Of a stretch of DNA of 64,000 nt, positions 41,248-49,533 are shown piece after piece. Origin of the DNA: Emticicia aquatilis (GTDB lineage Bacteria > Bacteroidota > Bacteroidia > Cytophagales > Spirosomataceae). The stretch is from assembly GCF_014644295.1 (NCBI RefSeq), contig NZ_BMKK01000008.1, positions 186,001 to 250,000 on the forward strand, given 5' to 3'. The translations under genes and the position numbers were made by a program. Each line of letters starts with the position of its first letter. Within the stretch, counting starts at the first letter, position 1. The notes under the pieces are model-generated. The model was given only the letters and a program-made list of their open reading frames with translations. It did not search any database and was not told where the DNA came from.

Positions 41248-42840
41248 ATGGCTATCTCAAAAGAATTAAATATATCACCCGTAGGTCGTGTAGAAGGCGA
41301 CCTCGACGTAAAAGTATATATGGAGGACGGCGTAGTGACCCGAGCCCATACACAAGCCGCTATGTTTCGTGGTTTTGAACAAATCATGGCTGGCAAAGAC
41401 CCTCAATCAGGCCTCATCGTTACTCCTCGTATTTGTGGGATTTGCGGTGGCTCACACCTTTATTGTGCTTCTTCGGCTTTAGATACGGTTTGGGAAACCA
41501 CTCTTACGCCAAATGCACTTCTACTTAGAGCCTTAGGTCAAGCAACCGAAACTATACAAAGTATTCCTCGTTGGTTTTATGCCATTTTCGCAACCGATAT
41601 GGCTAATAAAAAATTTGCTAATAAGCCACTTTATTCGGAAGTAGTGAAGCGTTGGGCTGCTTATGTTGGAACATCGTTTCAGAGAGGAATCACCACAAGT
41701 GCTTTGCCAGTACAAGTTTATGCCTTATTTGGCGGACAATGGCCTCATTCGAGCTATATGGTGCCAGGAGGTGTAATGTGTGCTCCAACACTGAAAGATA
41801 TTACACGGGCTCATGCAATAATGAATCAATTTCGTAAAGATTGGCTCGAAAGTATTTTCTTAGGCTGTTCGATTGAGCGTTATCGTCAGATTAAAACTTG
41901 GGATGATATGCTTGCTTGGGTTGATGAAAACGAGAGCCAAAGAAATTCAGATTTAGGCTTATATATCAGAGCTGGCTTAGAGTTTGGTTTACATAAATTT
42001 GGGCAAGGCGTTGGAAAATACGTGGCCTATGGTACATATATTCATAAAGACCTTTGGAATAAACCAAAAATAGAAACACGCCAACACGCAGTAATCAGCC
42101 CTGGTGGTTTCTTTGATGGCAAACATTTCCATGATTTCAATCATCTTGATGTAATGGAACACGTAGGACACGCTTGGTATAAAGATGTGCCTGCTGCACA
42201 CCCGTGGAACGAGCCGTTGCCAACACCAATGCCTTCTCAGAATTTAGCAAATTCAGACTTTGGCGGAAAATATAGTTGGGCTAAAGCTCCTCGTTATGCA
42301 GGTTATGCTGCCGAAGCGGGGCCGCTTTCGAGAGTAATTATGAATGCTAATCCTAAAAATGCAAGTCATCAGATTCAAGACCCATTATTCTTGGATATTA
42401 TGGAAAAACTCGGGCCAAGTGTGTTTACTCGCACATTGGCACGCTTGCACGAAGCTCCACGCCTTTATGATTATATTGATGAATGGCTACGTCAGGTTGA
42501 CTTAAACGGTGATTTTTATATCAAGCCAACCGAAAAAGATGGTAAAGGTTTCGGTGCAACAGAGGCTGCTCGTGGAGCTTTAGCTCACTGGATTGAGATA
42601 GAAAATGGTGTAATTAAGAATTATCAGGTGATGGCACCAACGACTTGGAATGTTGGACCAAATGATGATAAGGGTAATCCAGGGCCAATCGAAGCGGCAT
42701 TAGAAGGTACAGAAATCGAAGACCCACATGACCCAGTGGAAGTTGGTATGGTGGCTCGCTCATTTGACTCTTGTTTGGTTTGTACAGTTCACGCCCATGA
42801 TGCAAAGAATGGTAAAGAGATGGCAAGATTCAAACTTTAA
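41248..42840 (+). CDS. hupL: [NiFe] hydrogenase large subunit, group 2a-like
   Basis: Catalytic subunit, 530 residues, carrying the Ni-Fe(CN)2CO site. Start MAISKELNISPVGRVEGDLDVKVYME. The N-terminal metal motif is RICGICGGSH (Cys63, Cys66) and the C-terminal one DSCLVCTVH (Cys509, Cys512, His515), followed by a 15-residue peptide (AHDAKNGKEMARFKL) that the maturation protease removes after His515. All four Ni ligands are present, so the enzyme should be active. It is cotranscribed with hupS and ends before a strong hairpin terminator. Confidence 0.93.
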   Translation: MAISKELNISPVGRVEGDLDVKVYMEDGVVTRAHTQAAMFRGFEQIMAGKDPQSGLIVTPRICGICGGSHLYCASSALDTVWETTLTPNALLLRALGQATETIQSIPRWFYAIFATDMANKKFANKPLYSEVVKRWAAYVGTSFQRGITTSALPVQVYALFGGQWPHSSYMVPGGVMCAPTLKDITRAHAIMNQFRKDWLESIFLGCSIERYRQIKTWDDMLAWVDENESQRNSDLGLYIRAGLEFGLHKFGQGVGKYVAYGTYIHKDLWNKPKIETRQHAVISPGGFFDGKHFHDFNHLDVMEHVGHAWYKDVPAAHPWNEPLPTPMPSQNLANSDFGGKYSWAKAPRYAGYAAEAGPLSRVIMNANPKNASHQIQDPLFLDIMEKLGPSVFTRTLARLHEAPRLYDYIDEWLRQVDLNGDFYIKPTEKDGKGFGATEAARGALAHWIEIENGVIKNYQVMAPTTWNVGPNDDKGNPGPIEAALEGTEIEDPHDPVEVGMVARSFDSCLVCTVHAHDAKNGKEMARFKL

Positions 42841-42878
42841 TTTTGTACATAAATTACCCCAAATAATAAAACAATTAT

Positions 42879-42913
42879 AGCCCGTAAATCAACAACTATT
42901 TACGGGCTTTTTG
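42879..42913 (+). terminator. Terminator between hupL and the protease gene
   Basis: Perfect 11-bp stem AGCCCGTAAAT / ATTTACGGGCT with an 8-base loop, followed by TTTTG. It would separate abundant hupSL mRNA from the downstream accessory genes, which may be read through at a lower level. Confidence 0.9.
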
Positions 42914-42929
42914 TACTAAATGGCTCATT

Positions 42930-43460
42930 ATGAATCTTACCTTACACAATACTGGTGCTGTAATTGAAACCTCACAGACAAGAAAAAAAACAGCAATTAT
43001 GGGGTTTGGCAATCCTTGTCGGAGTGATGATGGGGTAGCAATCTATGTGATTGAAGAACTCAAAAGACTAATTGGAGAAGAGCATGAAACAATTACACTC
43101 TTCGATATGGGAACATCGGCTTTTGAGGTACTTTTTCAGTTGCAAGGCCATGAGCGAATAATTATAGTAGATGCAGTAATCAATACAGGAGAACCCGCTG
43201 GAACACTTTATAAATTGCCCGCCAGCGAAATTGATGCTCAGATTCAAGACGACCCAATGGTGTTTTTGCATAGCCTCAAATGGGACCAAGCTCTTTCATA
43301 TGCCAAGAAGATATTAAGAGAAGAATATCCAGCAGATATTGAGGTGTATTTGATAGCGGTTGATAATACCCGACTTGATATTCAACTAAGCGAACCTGTA
43401 AGACAAGCGGGAGAAAAAGTGATTGATTTACTGAAAGCCGAAGTTCTTGAAAAGAACTGA
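42930..43460 (+). CDS. hupW: Hydrogenase maturation endopeptidase (HupD/HupW type)
   Basis: Nickel-sensing protease that trims the C-terminal peptide of the large subunit once nickel is inserted. 176 residues. The catalytic/nickel residues are visible in MGFGNPCRSDDGVAIYVIEEL (family pattern GxGNxxxxDDG), FDMGTSAFEVLF (second Asp) and VFLHSLKW (His). The N-terminal extension of about 24 residues is a little longer than usual. It is placed directly after hupSL, separated by a terminator, and is followed by a run of unknown small genes in the same direction. Confidence 0.88.
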   Translation: MNLTLHNTGAVIETSQTRKKTAIMGFGNPCRSDDGVAIYVIEELKRLIGEEHETITLFDMGTSAFEVLFQLQGHERIIIVDAVINTGEPAGTLYKLPASEIDAQIQDDPMVFLHSLKWDQALSYAKKILREEYPADIEVYLIAVDNTRLDIQLSEPVRQAGEKVIDLLKAEVLEKN

Positions 43461-43544
43461 AAATAGGGCTGTTTGAGCGTAAATCTGTTAGATTTAGAAA
43501 TATGATAGATATAGTTGATTATAAGTTTTTACATCACTGTGAGC

Positions 43545-43572
43545 TTTTCAACTATTGACTGTGGACTATTTA
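43545..43572. repeat. Short intergenic repeat, second copy
   Basis: ATTGACTGTGGACTATT just before the 101-residue gene resembles the segment around 15510-15540. It may be a dispersed repeat; it is too short to say more. Confidence 0.25.
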
Positions 43573-43579
43573 ATAAGCA

Positions 43580-43885
43580 ATGATACAATTAAAGAATGGT
43601 CATATTTGGTTTGAAAAAGAGCTTGTCGATTTGCTCTTTGGAGAAGAAGAAAAGGTAAGTCTGGTCTATTATCCCGAAAGAAAAACTTTGTTGTTGGCGG
43701 CTCGTTCTAAAGTTTTTTTTGAAAAAATGCACAAAACAACATGGGCAGTACTAAAACTAAGAAATCTTAAAGGCGATAAAACTATTTCGGTTCAAGACCT
43801 AATCTTAGATAATGACCTTGATAATACTGACCGCACTTTGGCACATGAAGTTAAAAATACTGGAATCATAAGTATCGAATTATAG
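43580..43885 (+). CDS. Small soluble protein, unknown, hydrogenase-linked
   Basis: 101 residues, no signal peptide or membrane helix, mostly beta-prone (KVSLVYYPERKTLLLAARSKVFFEKM, TTWAVLKLRNLKGDKTISVQDLIL). It is followed with no gap by the 107-residue gene at 43886 (TAG then ATG), so both are translated together and probably act together in maturation or assembly of the hydrogenase. Family not recognised. Confidence 0.55.
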   Translation: MIQLKNGHIWFEKELVDLLFGEEEKVSLVYYPERKTLLLAARSKVFFEKMHKTTWAVLKLRNLKGDKTISVQDLILDNDLDNTDRTLAHEVKNTGIISIEL

Positions 43886-44209
43886 ATGTATATAGCTGAC
43901 AGCATCAACTTTGATTTTCCCGAAAATCAGCGGGGTAATAAGAAAGACTTAGCGATTTTTGAACAAAACTTATGGTTACATGATACCGAGATTCGCTATT
44001 TGATAGATTTCAAACAAGGACGCTGGCATTTATCCATGCTTTATATCTCGATTCATAATCCACTCAAATTACTTTGCCATTATCTTGACCACTACGACTC
44101 CCAGAAAAAAGCCGAATTATATGCTCAGATATTTCAACGGGGCATCAGAAAAGATGCACGAGGAACCCTAAAACTTAACGAAAATGCTTACAATATTTGC
44201 TACAACTGA
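43886..44209 (+). CDS. Small protein B, paralogue of small protein A
   Basis: 107 residues. Same pattern as the 118-residue protein at 38940: WLHDT, FKQGRWHL, IHNPLKLL, KKAELYA, RKDARGTLKL and a C-terminal YNICYN. It sits between the 101-residue protein and the TPR protein and overlaps the TPR gene by 26 bases, which argues for a shared role. I cannot name the family; the conserved W, NPLK, RGTL and ICxN positions are the features to search with. Confidence 0.65.
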   Translation: MYIADSINFDFPENQRGNKKDLAIFEQNLWLHDTEIRYLIDFKQGRWHLSMLYISIHNPLKLLCHYLDHYDSQKKAELYAQIFQRGIRKDARGTLKLNENAYNICYN

Positions 44210-45701
44210 CCAAACATCTAAAATACAATCAATTATTGATAGCGAATTTCGCTTGAATGAGGTTGTGACCGTAAAAGGCCAACAACATCTTATGGATGCA
44301 CTGGGCTTTAATTACCTGATAGTCAATGAAGATGAAATAAAGATTCCATTAAATTGGAGTAATGATATCCCCCCGTATTTATTCGAAGATGATATAAAAT
44401 TTAATGAAAATAATTTGTTGGCTCTGATTTATTTTAAGTTAGAAAATTATGAAAGAGCCTACGAATGTGCCGAAGATAATGCAACTTTATTGACTGATAT
44501 TGATGCCGTCAACTGCCTCCAACATGGTATAAGCGTAAATATTGATACCGAAATATCGGCTTTTGATTCATTTCAGCAGTTTAGTATTTATCGTCACTGG
44601 CACAACATTGCTATTAAAGCCTATTATGGCGAAACTCTAAGTTTTATTAATGTCTATCAGACTAAAAGTTTTTATCAAAAAGCCATTGATTCAGCTCCAA
44701 ATGATGAACTTAGGGCGTTCACAGCCAAGCATTATGCCTCATTATTATTAGATGTAAATGAACTCGAAACTGCCGAAAGATTGCTCAATGAAAGCATAAA
44801 AAGGGCTATTTCTGATGATGCAAAGTATGAACTAAAAAATGTTCAGTATGCCGTTTGGCTGAAACAGCTGGGAATTCCTTACGACCAAACTTTGCTAAAT
44901 AATATTAAAACTACACTTTGGGAAGTTCTTAAACATTATGAGAGACAGCAAAATCATTTACAAACAGCCTTGTTATTGATTGATGCAGCTTATGTTGCCA
45001 ATATTTCAGAGAGTTTTGCCGAAGCCTTAGGGTATATTAATCGAGCCATTGATATACTTCGTAATGAAGATATCCCTGAATTACTTGCTAATGCTCAATA
45101 CCGCAAAGGTGTTTTGTTTTATACTTGGGCTCAAAGTGGAAATACACAGTTTTATAAACCAGCGATGGAAGCTTACCAAGAAGCCCTCAAAGTATTTTCG
45201 TATGATAATGCACCTGATATTTTTGCCGAGATTCAGCATCATTTGGGTGTAATTTACTCCGAAATCCCCGATGAAATTAAGAAAAAAAGCCTTTGGGCTG
45301 CTGTTTCGGTAAGTTCTTTTCATCAAGCATTAAATCATTTTACCAGAGAAACTCACCCTTTTGAATATGCCATGATTTGTAATAGCTATGGCAATGCTCT
45401 CACCAAATATCCTCCATCTGTCAAGGGCGATAATTTTGCAAAAGCTTTGGGCTATTATCGACAATCGCTTGAAATTCGTACAGCCGATGAATATCCTTAC
45501 GAACGAGCTTTGACATTGCTCAATTTTATAGAAGCTTGCTGGTTTGTCAATCATGAAAACGAACTACAAGAGCAGCTTTTGTTCGATGAAATGATGGCTA
45601 AAGCTCATGAAGTTGAATTACTAACAACTGATGAGAAACTATTGGCAGAAGCCCAACGACATTTAAATAAAATACATGAATTAAGCAAAATTTTGGCTTA
45701 A
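44184..45701 (+). CDS. TPR-repeat protein linked to the hydrogenase
   Basis: 505 residues, soluble. Tetratricopeptide helices are spread through the protein, for example ENNLLALIYFKLENYERAYECAEDN, AKHYASLLLDVNELETAERLLNESI, ALGYINRAIDILRNEDIPELLANAQYRKGVLFYTWA and FAKALGYYRQSLEIRTADEYPYERALTLL. TPR proteins accompany several high-affinity uptake hydrogenases (group 1h and 2a operons often carry TPR and NHL genes), where they are thought to help assembly; the exact job is unknown. The gene starts inside the previous one. A palindromic operator and the hypA promoter follow. Confidence 0.75.
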   Translation: MLTIFATTDQTSKIQSIIDSEFRLNEVVTVKGQQHLMDALGFNYLIVNEDEIKIPLNWSNDIPPYLFEDDIKFNENNLLALIYFKLENYERAYECAEDNATLLTDIDAVNCLQHGISVNIDTEISAFDSFQQFSIYRHWHNIAIKAYYGETLSFINVYQTKSFYQKAIDSAPNDELRAFTAKHYASLLLDVNELETAERLLNESIKRAISDDAKYELKNVQYAVWLKQLGIPYDQTLLNNIKTTLWEVLKHYERQQNHLQTALLLIDAAYVANISESFAEALGYINRAIDILRNEDIPELLANAQYRKGVLFYTWAQSGNTQFYKPAMEAYQEALKVFSYDNAPDIFAEIQHHLGVIYSEIPDEIKKKSLWAAVSVSSFHQALNHFTRETHPFEYAMICNSYGNALTKYPPSVKGDNFAKALGYYRQSLEIRTADEYPYERALTLLNFIEACWFVNHENELQEQLLFDEMMAKAHEVELLTTDEKLLAEAQRHLNKIHELSKILA

Positions 45702-45741
45702 AAATACCCGCATTTTTGGGCAGATTTCCTGTAAAAAAACA

Positions 45742-45765
45742 GTTTTAGAAAATGTTTTCTAAAAC
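45742..45765. promoter_or_regulatory. Candidate TetR operator C
   Basis: Perfect inverted repeat GTTTTAGAAAA-TG-TTTTCTAAAAC (11-bp arms). Its inner 18 bp, TTAGAAAATGTTTTCTAA, match operators A, B and D. It lies upstream of the hypA -7 box, tying the hyp operon to the same regulators. Confidence 0.72.
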
Positions 45766-45799
45766 AAAAATAATGCTGTGTTTTGCTTAAAGATTGCAA

Positions 45800-45807
45800 T
45801 ATATTTG
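45800..45807 (+). promoter_or_regulatory. -7 box of the hyp operon
   Basis: TATATTTG, matching TAnnTTTG, 33 bases before the hypA ATG. Confidence 0.55.
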
Positions 45808-45840
45808 AACAAAAAGAATCAATAATTATCGTCATTATTC

Positions 45841-46179
45841 ATGCACGAAATCTCATTAGTTAGAAATATTTTCAAGACCCTCGAAGAAGAGTTTCCGAAC
45901 GACATGGATAAAGTGAGGGGAATATATATAAAGGCAGGTTTGCTCTCAAATGTTCAACCGATATTAATGCAAAATGCGTTTCAGGCTGTACTTGAAGACC
46001 AACCCGAATACGGTAAAACAAGTTTGCATGTAGAAGTACTTCCGATTCTGATTCATTGCGACGATTGTAATAAAACTACCGAAGTACAACAATATAAGTT
46101 TGTATGTACTTGCGGAAAGCCCAGCCGAAACGTAGTTCAAGGAGAAGAATTATTGATTAGTAGAGTAGAGTTTGAATAA
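45841..46179 (+). CDS. hypA: Hydrogenase nickel incorporation protein HypA
   Basis: Nickel metallochaperone that hands Ni2+ to the large subunit with HypB. 112 residues, normal length. MHEISLVRNI supplies the N-terminal Ni site (His2). The zinc ribbon has Cys73/Cys76 (CDDC) and then Cys89/Cys91 (VCTCG), i.e. CxC rather than the usual CxxC in the second half. It opens a six-gene hyp operon in the order A-B-F-C-D-E behind its own promoter and operator. Confidence 0.92.
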   Translation: MHEISLVRNIFKTLEEEFPNDMDKVRGIYIKAGLLSNVQPILMQNAFQAVLEDQPEYGKTSLHVEVLPILIHCDDCNKTTEVQQYKFVCTCGKPSRNVVQGEELLISRVEFE

Positions 46180-46232
46180 GAAATAAGTATTTATTATAAA
46201 GAAAATGCCTCGATTATGAGGTTAGATGATTT

Positions 46233-46931
46233 ATGAAACCAAAATCAAATCAAGCATCAGTAGGCTCGGTTCAATGCGATAATACAACGCTTAATTTATT
46301 GAAAGTCAACGACTTTGTGGCAAAAGCTATTCGAGAACGCTTACCCAATATTTTGGTTGTGAATGTTTGTTCTTCGCCTGGAAGTGGCAAAACAACCCTC
46401 ATGCAAGAAACAGGCAAAAGGCTAAAAGGTAAACTCAATATGGCTGTTTTGGTTGGCGACCCCGAAACCGAACGTGATGCCGTGCGTATGCGAGATGTAG
46501 GAATCAATGCTTTACAAATCGTAACAGGCGGAATGTGCCATATCGAAGCACAAATGATTTTTCAAGCCCTTGACCACATTGACCTTACAGGCGTTGATTT
46601 ATTATTTATCGAAAATGTGGGTAATTTGGTTTGCCCTGCGGCTTTCGACCTCGGCGAAGATTATCGAGTGACGGTTTTGGCGGCTACCGAAGGCGACGAT
46701 AAGCCCAAAAAATATCCTCGCATGTTTCTGACGAGCGAATTGATGATAGTCTCAAAGGCTGATTTACTTCCTTATGTGCCATTTTCGGTTGAAGCAGTCA
46801 CCCAAGATGCCCGTGATGTAAACCCAGATATAGAAGTATTGACAATTTCGAGCCTCAAGGGTGATGGAATGGACGAATGGTGCGAATGGCTCATGAATAA
46901 AGTAGAAGAGAAAAAGGGAGTTTTGGCCTAA
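46233..46931 (+). CDS. hypB: Hydrogenase maturation GTPase HypB
   Basis: SIMIBI-class GTPase driving nickel insertion. 232 residues. P-loop CSSPGSGKTTLMQETGKRL, switch DPETERDAVRMRDVG, a GGMCHIEA motif holding the metal-binding Cys-His of the G-domain, FIENVGNLVCPAAFDLG and the base-recognition VSKADLL. The N-terminal histidine-rich nickel-storage tail found in some species is absent (the N-terminus is KPKSNQASVGSVQCDN). It is followed 4 bases later by hypF. Confidence 0.94.
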   Translation: MKPKSNQASVGSVQCDNTTLNLLKVNDFVAKAIRERLPNILVVNVCSSPGSGKTTLMQETGKRLKGKLNMAVLVGDPETERDAVRMRDVGINALQIVTGGMCHIEAQMIFQALDHIDLTGVDLLFIENVGNLVCPAAFDLGEDYRVTVLAATEGDDKPKKYPRMFLTSELMIVSKADLLPYVPFSVEAVTQDARDVNPDIEVLTISSLKGDGMDEWCEWLMNKVEEKKGVLA

Positions 46932-46935
46932 AAAG

Positions 46936-49197
46936 ATGGTGTATGAAATCCGAATAAAAGGACAGGTTCAAGGTGTTGGTTTTAGGCCATTTGTGTACTG
47001 TTTGGCAACTGAAATGCAACTTTCGGGCTATGTAAATAATACTAATGAAGGAGTTTTAATTGAAATCGTAGCTTCTGAAAAAATTAAGGATTTTACCGAA
47101 AGTTTACTTAGTAAAGCCCCTAAACTTGCCAAAATTACAGAATTATCTACCAAACAAATCAACCGTTTGCCAAAATATTCTGAGGGATTTCATATCATTA
47201 AAAGTCAATCTGGTGATAAACGGAATGTTCTTTTAAGTCCAGATTTTGGTATTTGCGAGCAGTGTAGTAACGAAATTGATAATCAAAAAAATCATCGGTT
47301 TCAATATGCCTTTACAACTTGTACGTATTGTGGCCCACGTTACTCTATTATCAAACAATTACCCTACGACCGTGAACATACAAGCATGGGTGTCTTTGAG
47401 ATGTGCGATGATTGCCGTCAAGAGTACCAAAATGTAAACGACAGAAGGTATTTTTCGCAGACGAATTCATGTAAAAAATGTGGAATAAAACTTACACTTT
47501 TTGATAACCAGAAAAGGCAGATTGCTGATAATGATTCAGCGGTTATAGAACAAACTATCAAGGCTATTAGTGAAGGGAAAATTGTGGCGGTTAAAGGAAT
47601 CGGAGGATATTTATTGATGTGTGATGCCACTCAGCCATCAACCATAGAAACGCTTAGACTCCGTAAGCATCGACCTTTAAAACCTTTTGCCGTAATGTAT
47701 CCAAGTTTGGTCGCTCTCGAAAAGCAAATTGAGGTAAGAGCTGAGGAAAGAGAAATACTAACCAACGAAGTGGCGGTTATTGTTTTACTATCGACAAACA
47801 TTCAGCTATCAACAGCGGGATTAGTAGGTGTGATGTTGCCCTATACACCTTTATTTCAACTAATATGCCAAAAAATTGATAGGCCCTTGATAGCAACCAG
47901 TGGTAATTTAAGTCATTCGCCAATCATTTATCAAGATGCAAAAGCTCTTGATGAACTGTCAGAAATTGCAGATTTTATATTAGTAAATAACCGAGAAATC
48001 GTAGTGCCACAAGATGATAGTGTGCTTCGATTTACACCGAAATATAACAAAAAGATAGTCTTACGAAGGTCACGAGGGCTTGCCCCGACTTTTATTTTGC
48101 CCAGCTTTTTTGCCCAAAATAATATCATTGCAATGGGGGCGATGCTCAAAAGTACTTTTACGATTACTCACGAAAATAATGTTTACGTAAGTCAATATCT
48201 TGGTGATTTAGAAGATTTTGATTCGCAAGAAAACTATAAAAATACGCTTTCTCATTTAAGTAATGTCTTATCATTTACGCCGCAAACTGTTTTAGTTGAT
48301 ATGCACAAAGCATACTCATCCACTGAAATGGGGCGAACAATAGCAAATGAGAAACAATTAAAACTTGCCGAAATTCAGCATCATAAAGCACATTTTGCGG
48401 CAGTTTTGGCCGAAAATAATTTACTTGATAGCTCAGAACCCATATTGGGTGTTATTTGGGACGGCACTGGTTTGGGTGAAGATGGACAAATTTGGGGAGG
48501 AGAGTTTTTTAGTTTTCGGAGCAATAGCATAGAACGAGTTGGGCATTTCGAATACTTCCCTAATTTAATGGGTGATAAGATGGCTCGAGAACCTCGATTA
48601 TCAGCTTTAGCAGTTTGCTCAAGTTTCTTTGAAAATCTCGACTTTCTCAAAGAAAAATTTAGTGATTTAGAGTGGAATATTTATCAAAAGCATTTGAAAC
48701 AAGCCAAAATGCTGCAAAACTCTTCGGTTGGGCGATTATTCGATGCGATGGCGTCATTACTCGGAATTGCAGATAAAGTAAGTTATGAAGGTGAGGCGGC
48801 AATTAATATCGAATCAATAGCTCAAGCGTATCTCAACGAGAATGGTATTCCAAATGAAATATATGAAATAGTGATTTTGCCACAAAATACCCTTTCAATA
48901 CAGCACTTATTGCAAGGTGTTTCGAATGATTTGAATCAGAATGTAAACATCGGTAAGATAGCTTTGAAATTTCATTTAACGATGATTGAATCCGTGAATA
49001 TGATTGCTAATAAATTGAATATCAGTAAAATAGCTTTCTCGGGCGGGGTTTGGCAGAATGCCCTCTTGGTTGATTTAGTTATTGAGCGTCTGAGTAATTT
49101 TGAACTCTATTTTCACCAACAATTATCTCCGAATGATGAGTGTATTTCGTTTGGACAAGTAGCATTTTTTGAATTGATTAATAGAAATAAATCTTAA
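46936..49197 (+). CDS. hypF: Carbamoyltransferase HypF
   Basis: Makes the carbamoyl group that becomes the CN ligands of the active-site iron. 753 residues, typical length. In order: acylphosphatase-like domain (RIKGQVQGVGFRPFVY), zinc-finger domain with CEQC, CTYCGPRY, CDDC and CKKCG (about 105-185), YrdC-like nucleotide domain (about 190-380, KGIGGYLLMCDA, KPFAVM) and the Kae1-like transferase domain (AEIQHHKAHFAAVLAENN, GVIWDGTGLGEDGQIWGGEF, FSGGVWQNALL). All parts look intact. Tight spacing to hypB and hypC supports a single operon. Confidence 0.95.
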   Translation: MVYEIRIKGQVQGVGFRPFVYCLATEMQLSGYVNNTNEGVLIEIVASEKIKDFTESLLSKAPKLAKITELSTKQINRLPKYSEGFHIIKSQSGDKRNVLLSPDFGICEQCSNEIDNQKNHRFQYAFTTCTYCGPRYSIIKQLPYDREHTSMGVFEMCDDCRQEYQNVNDRRYFSQTNSCKKCGIKLTLFDNQKRQIADNDSAVIEQTIKAISEGKIVAVKGIGGYLLMCDATQPSTIETLRLRKHRPLKPFAVMYPSLVALEKQIEVRAEEREILTNEVAVIVLLSTNIQLSTAGLVGVMLPYTPLFQLICQKIDRPLIATSGNLSHSPIIYQDAKALDELSEIADFILVNNREIVVPQDDSVLRFTPKYNKKIVLRRSRGLAPTFILPSFFAQNNIIAMGAMLKSTFTITHENNVYVSQYLGDLEDFDSQENYKNTLSHLSNVLSFTPQTVLVDMHKAYSSTEMGRTIANEKQLKLAEIQHHKAHFAAVLAENNLLDSSEPILGVIWDGTGLGEDGQIWGGEFFSFRSNSIERVGHFEYFPNLMGDKMAREPRLSALAVCSSFFENLDFLKEKFSDLEWNIYQKHLKQAKMLQNSSVGRLFDAMASLLGIADKVSYEGEAAINIESIAQAYLNENGIPNEIYEIVILPQNTLSIQHLLQGVSNDLNQNVNIGKIALKFHLTMIESVNMIANKLNISKIAFSGGVWQNALLVDLVIERLSNFELYFHQQLSPNDECISFGQVAFFELINRNKS

Positions 49198-49202
49198 AAT
49201 AT

Positions 49203-49496
49203 ATGTGTCTTGCAATTCCGGGTAAAATCAAATCTATTGAATACCAATACGATGGCTTAGTGAGAATGGCAAAGGTCGTTTTTGGTGGAATTACCAAAGA
49301 GGCCAGCCTCGAAATGGTGCCTGATGCCAAAGAAGGCGACTATGTGCTTGTACACGTTGGGGTTGCTATAAGCATTGTCGATGAAGAAGAAGCCCAAAAG
49401 ACATTTAAGTATTTAGAAGAAATCGGAGAGATTGACGAACTCGTTCAACATTCTCAGATTGATGCTTCTGAGGGTGGTACTCAATGGAGAAATTAG
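49203..49496 (+). CDS. hypC: Hydrogenase assembly chaperone HypC
   Basis: Small chaperone that carries the Fe(CN)2CO unit with HypD to the large subunit. 97 residues, with the N-terminal Cys2 (MCLAIPGKIKSIE) that binds iron, followed by GLVRMAKVVFGGITKEASLEMVPDAKEGDYVLVHVGVAISIVDEEEA, the full OB-fold pattern. The C-terminal extension past the core is longer than in the shortest homologues. The gap to hypD is 37 bases. Confidence 0.93.
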   Translation: MCLAIPGKIKSIEYQYDGLVRMAKVVFGGITKEASLEMVPDAKEGDYVLVHVGVAISIVDEEEAQKTFKYLEEIGEIDELVQHSQIDASEGGTQWRN

Positions 49497-49533
49497 TAAA
49501 CTTTTCAAACCTTTAATTTGCATTTGGGGCTTT

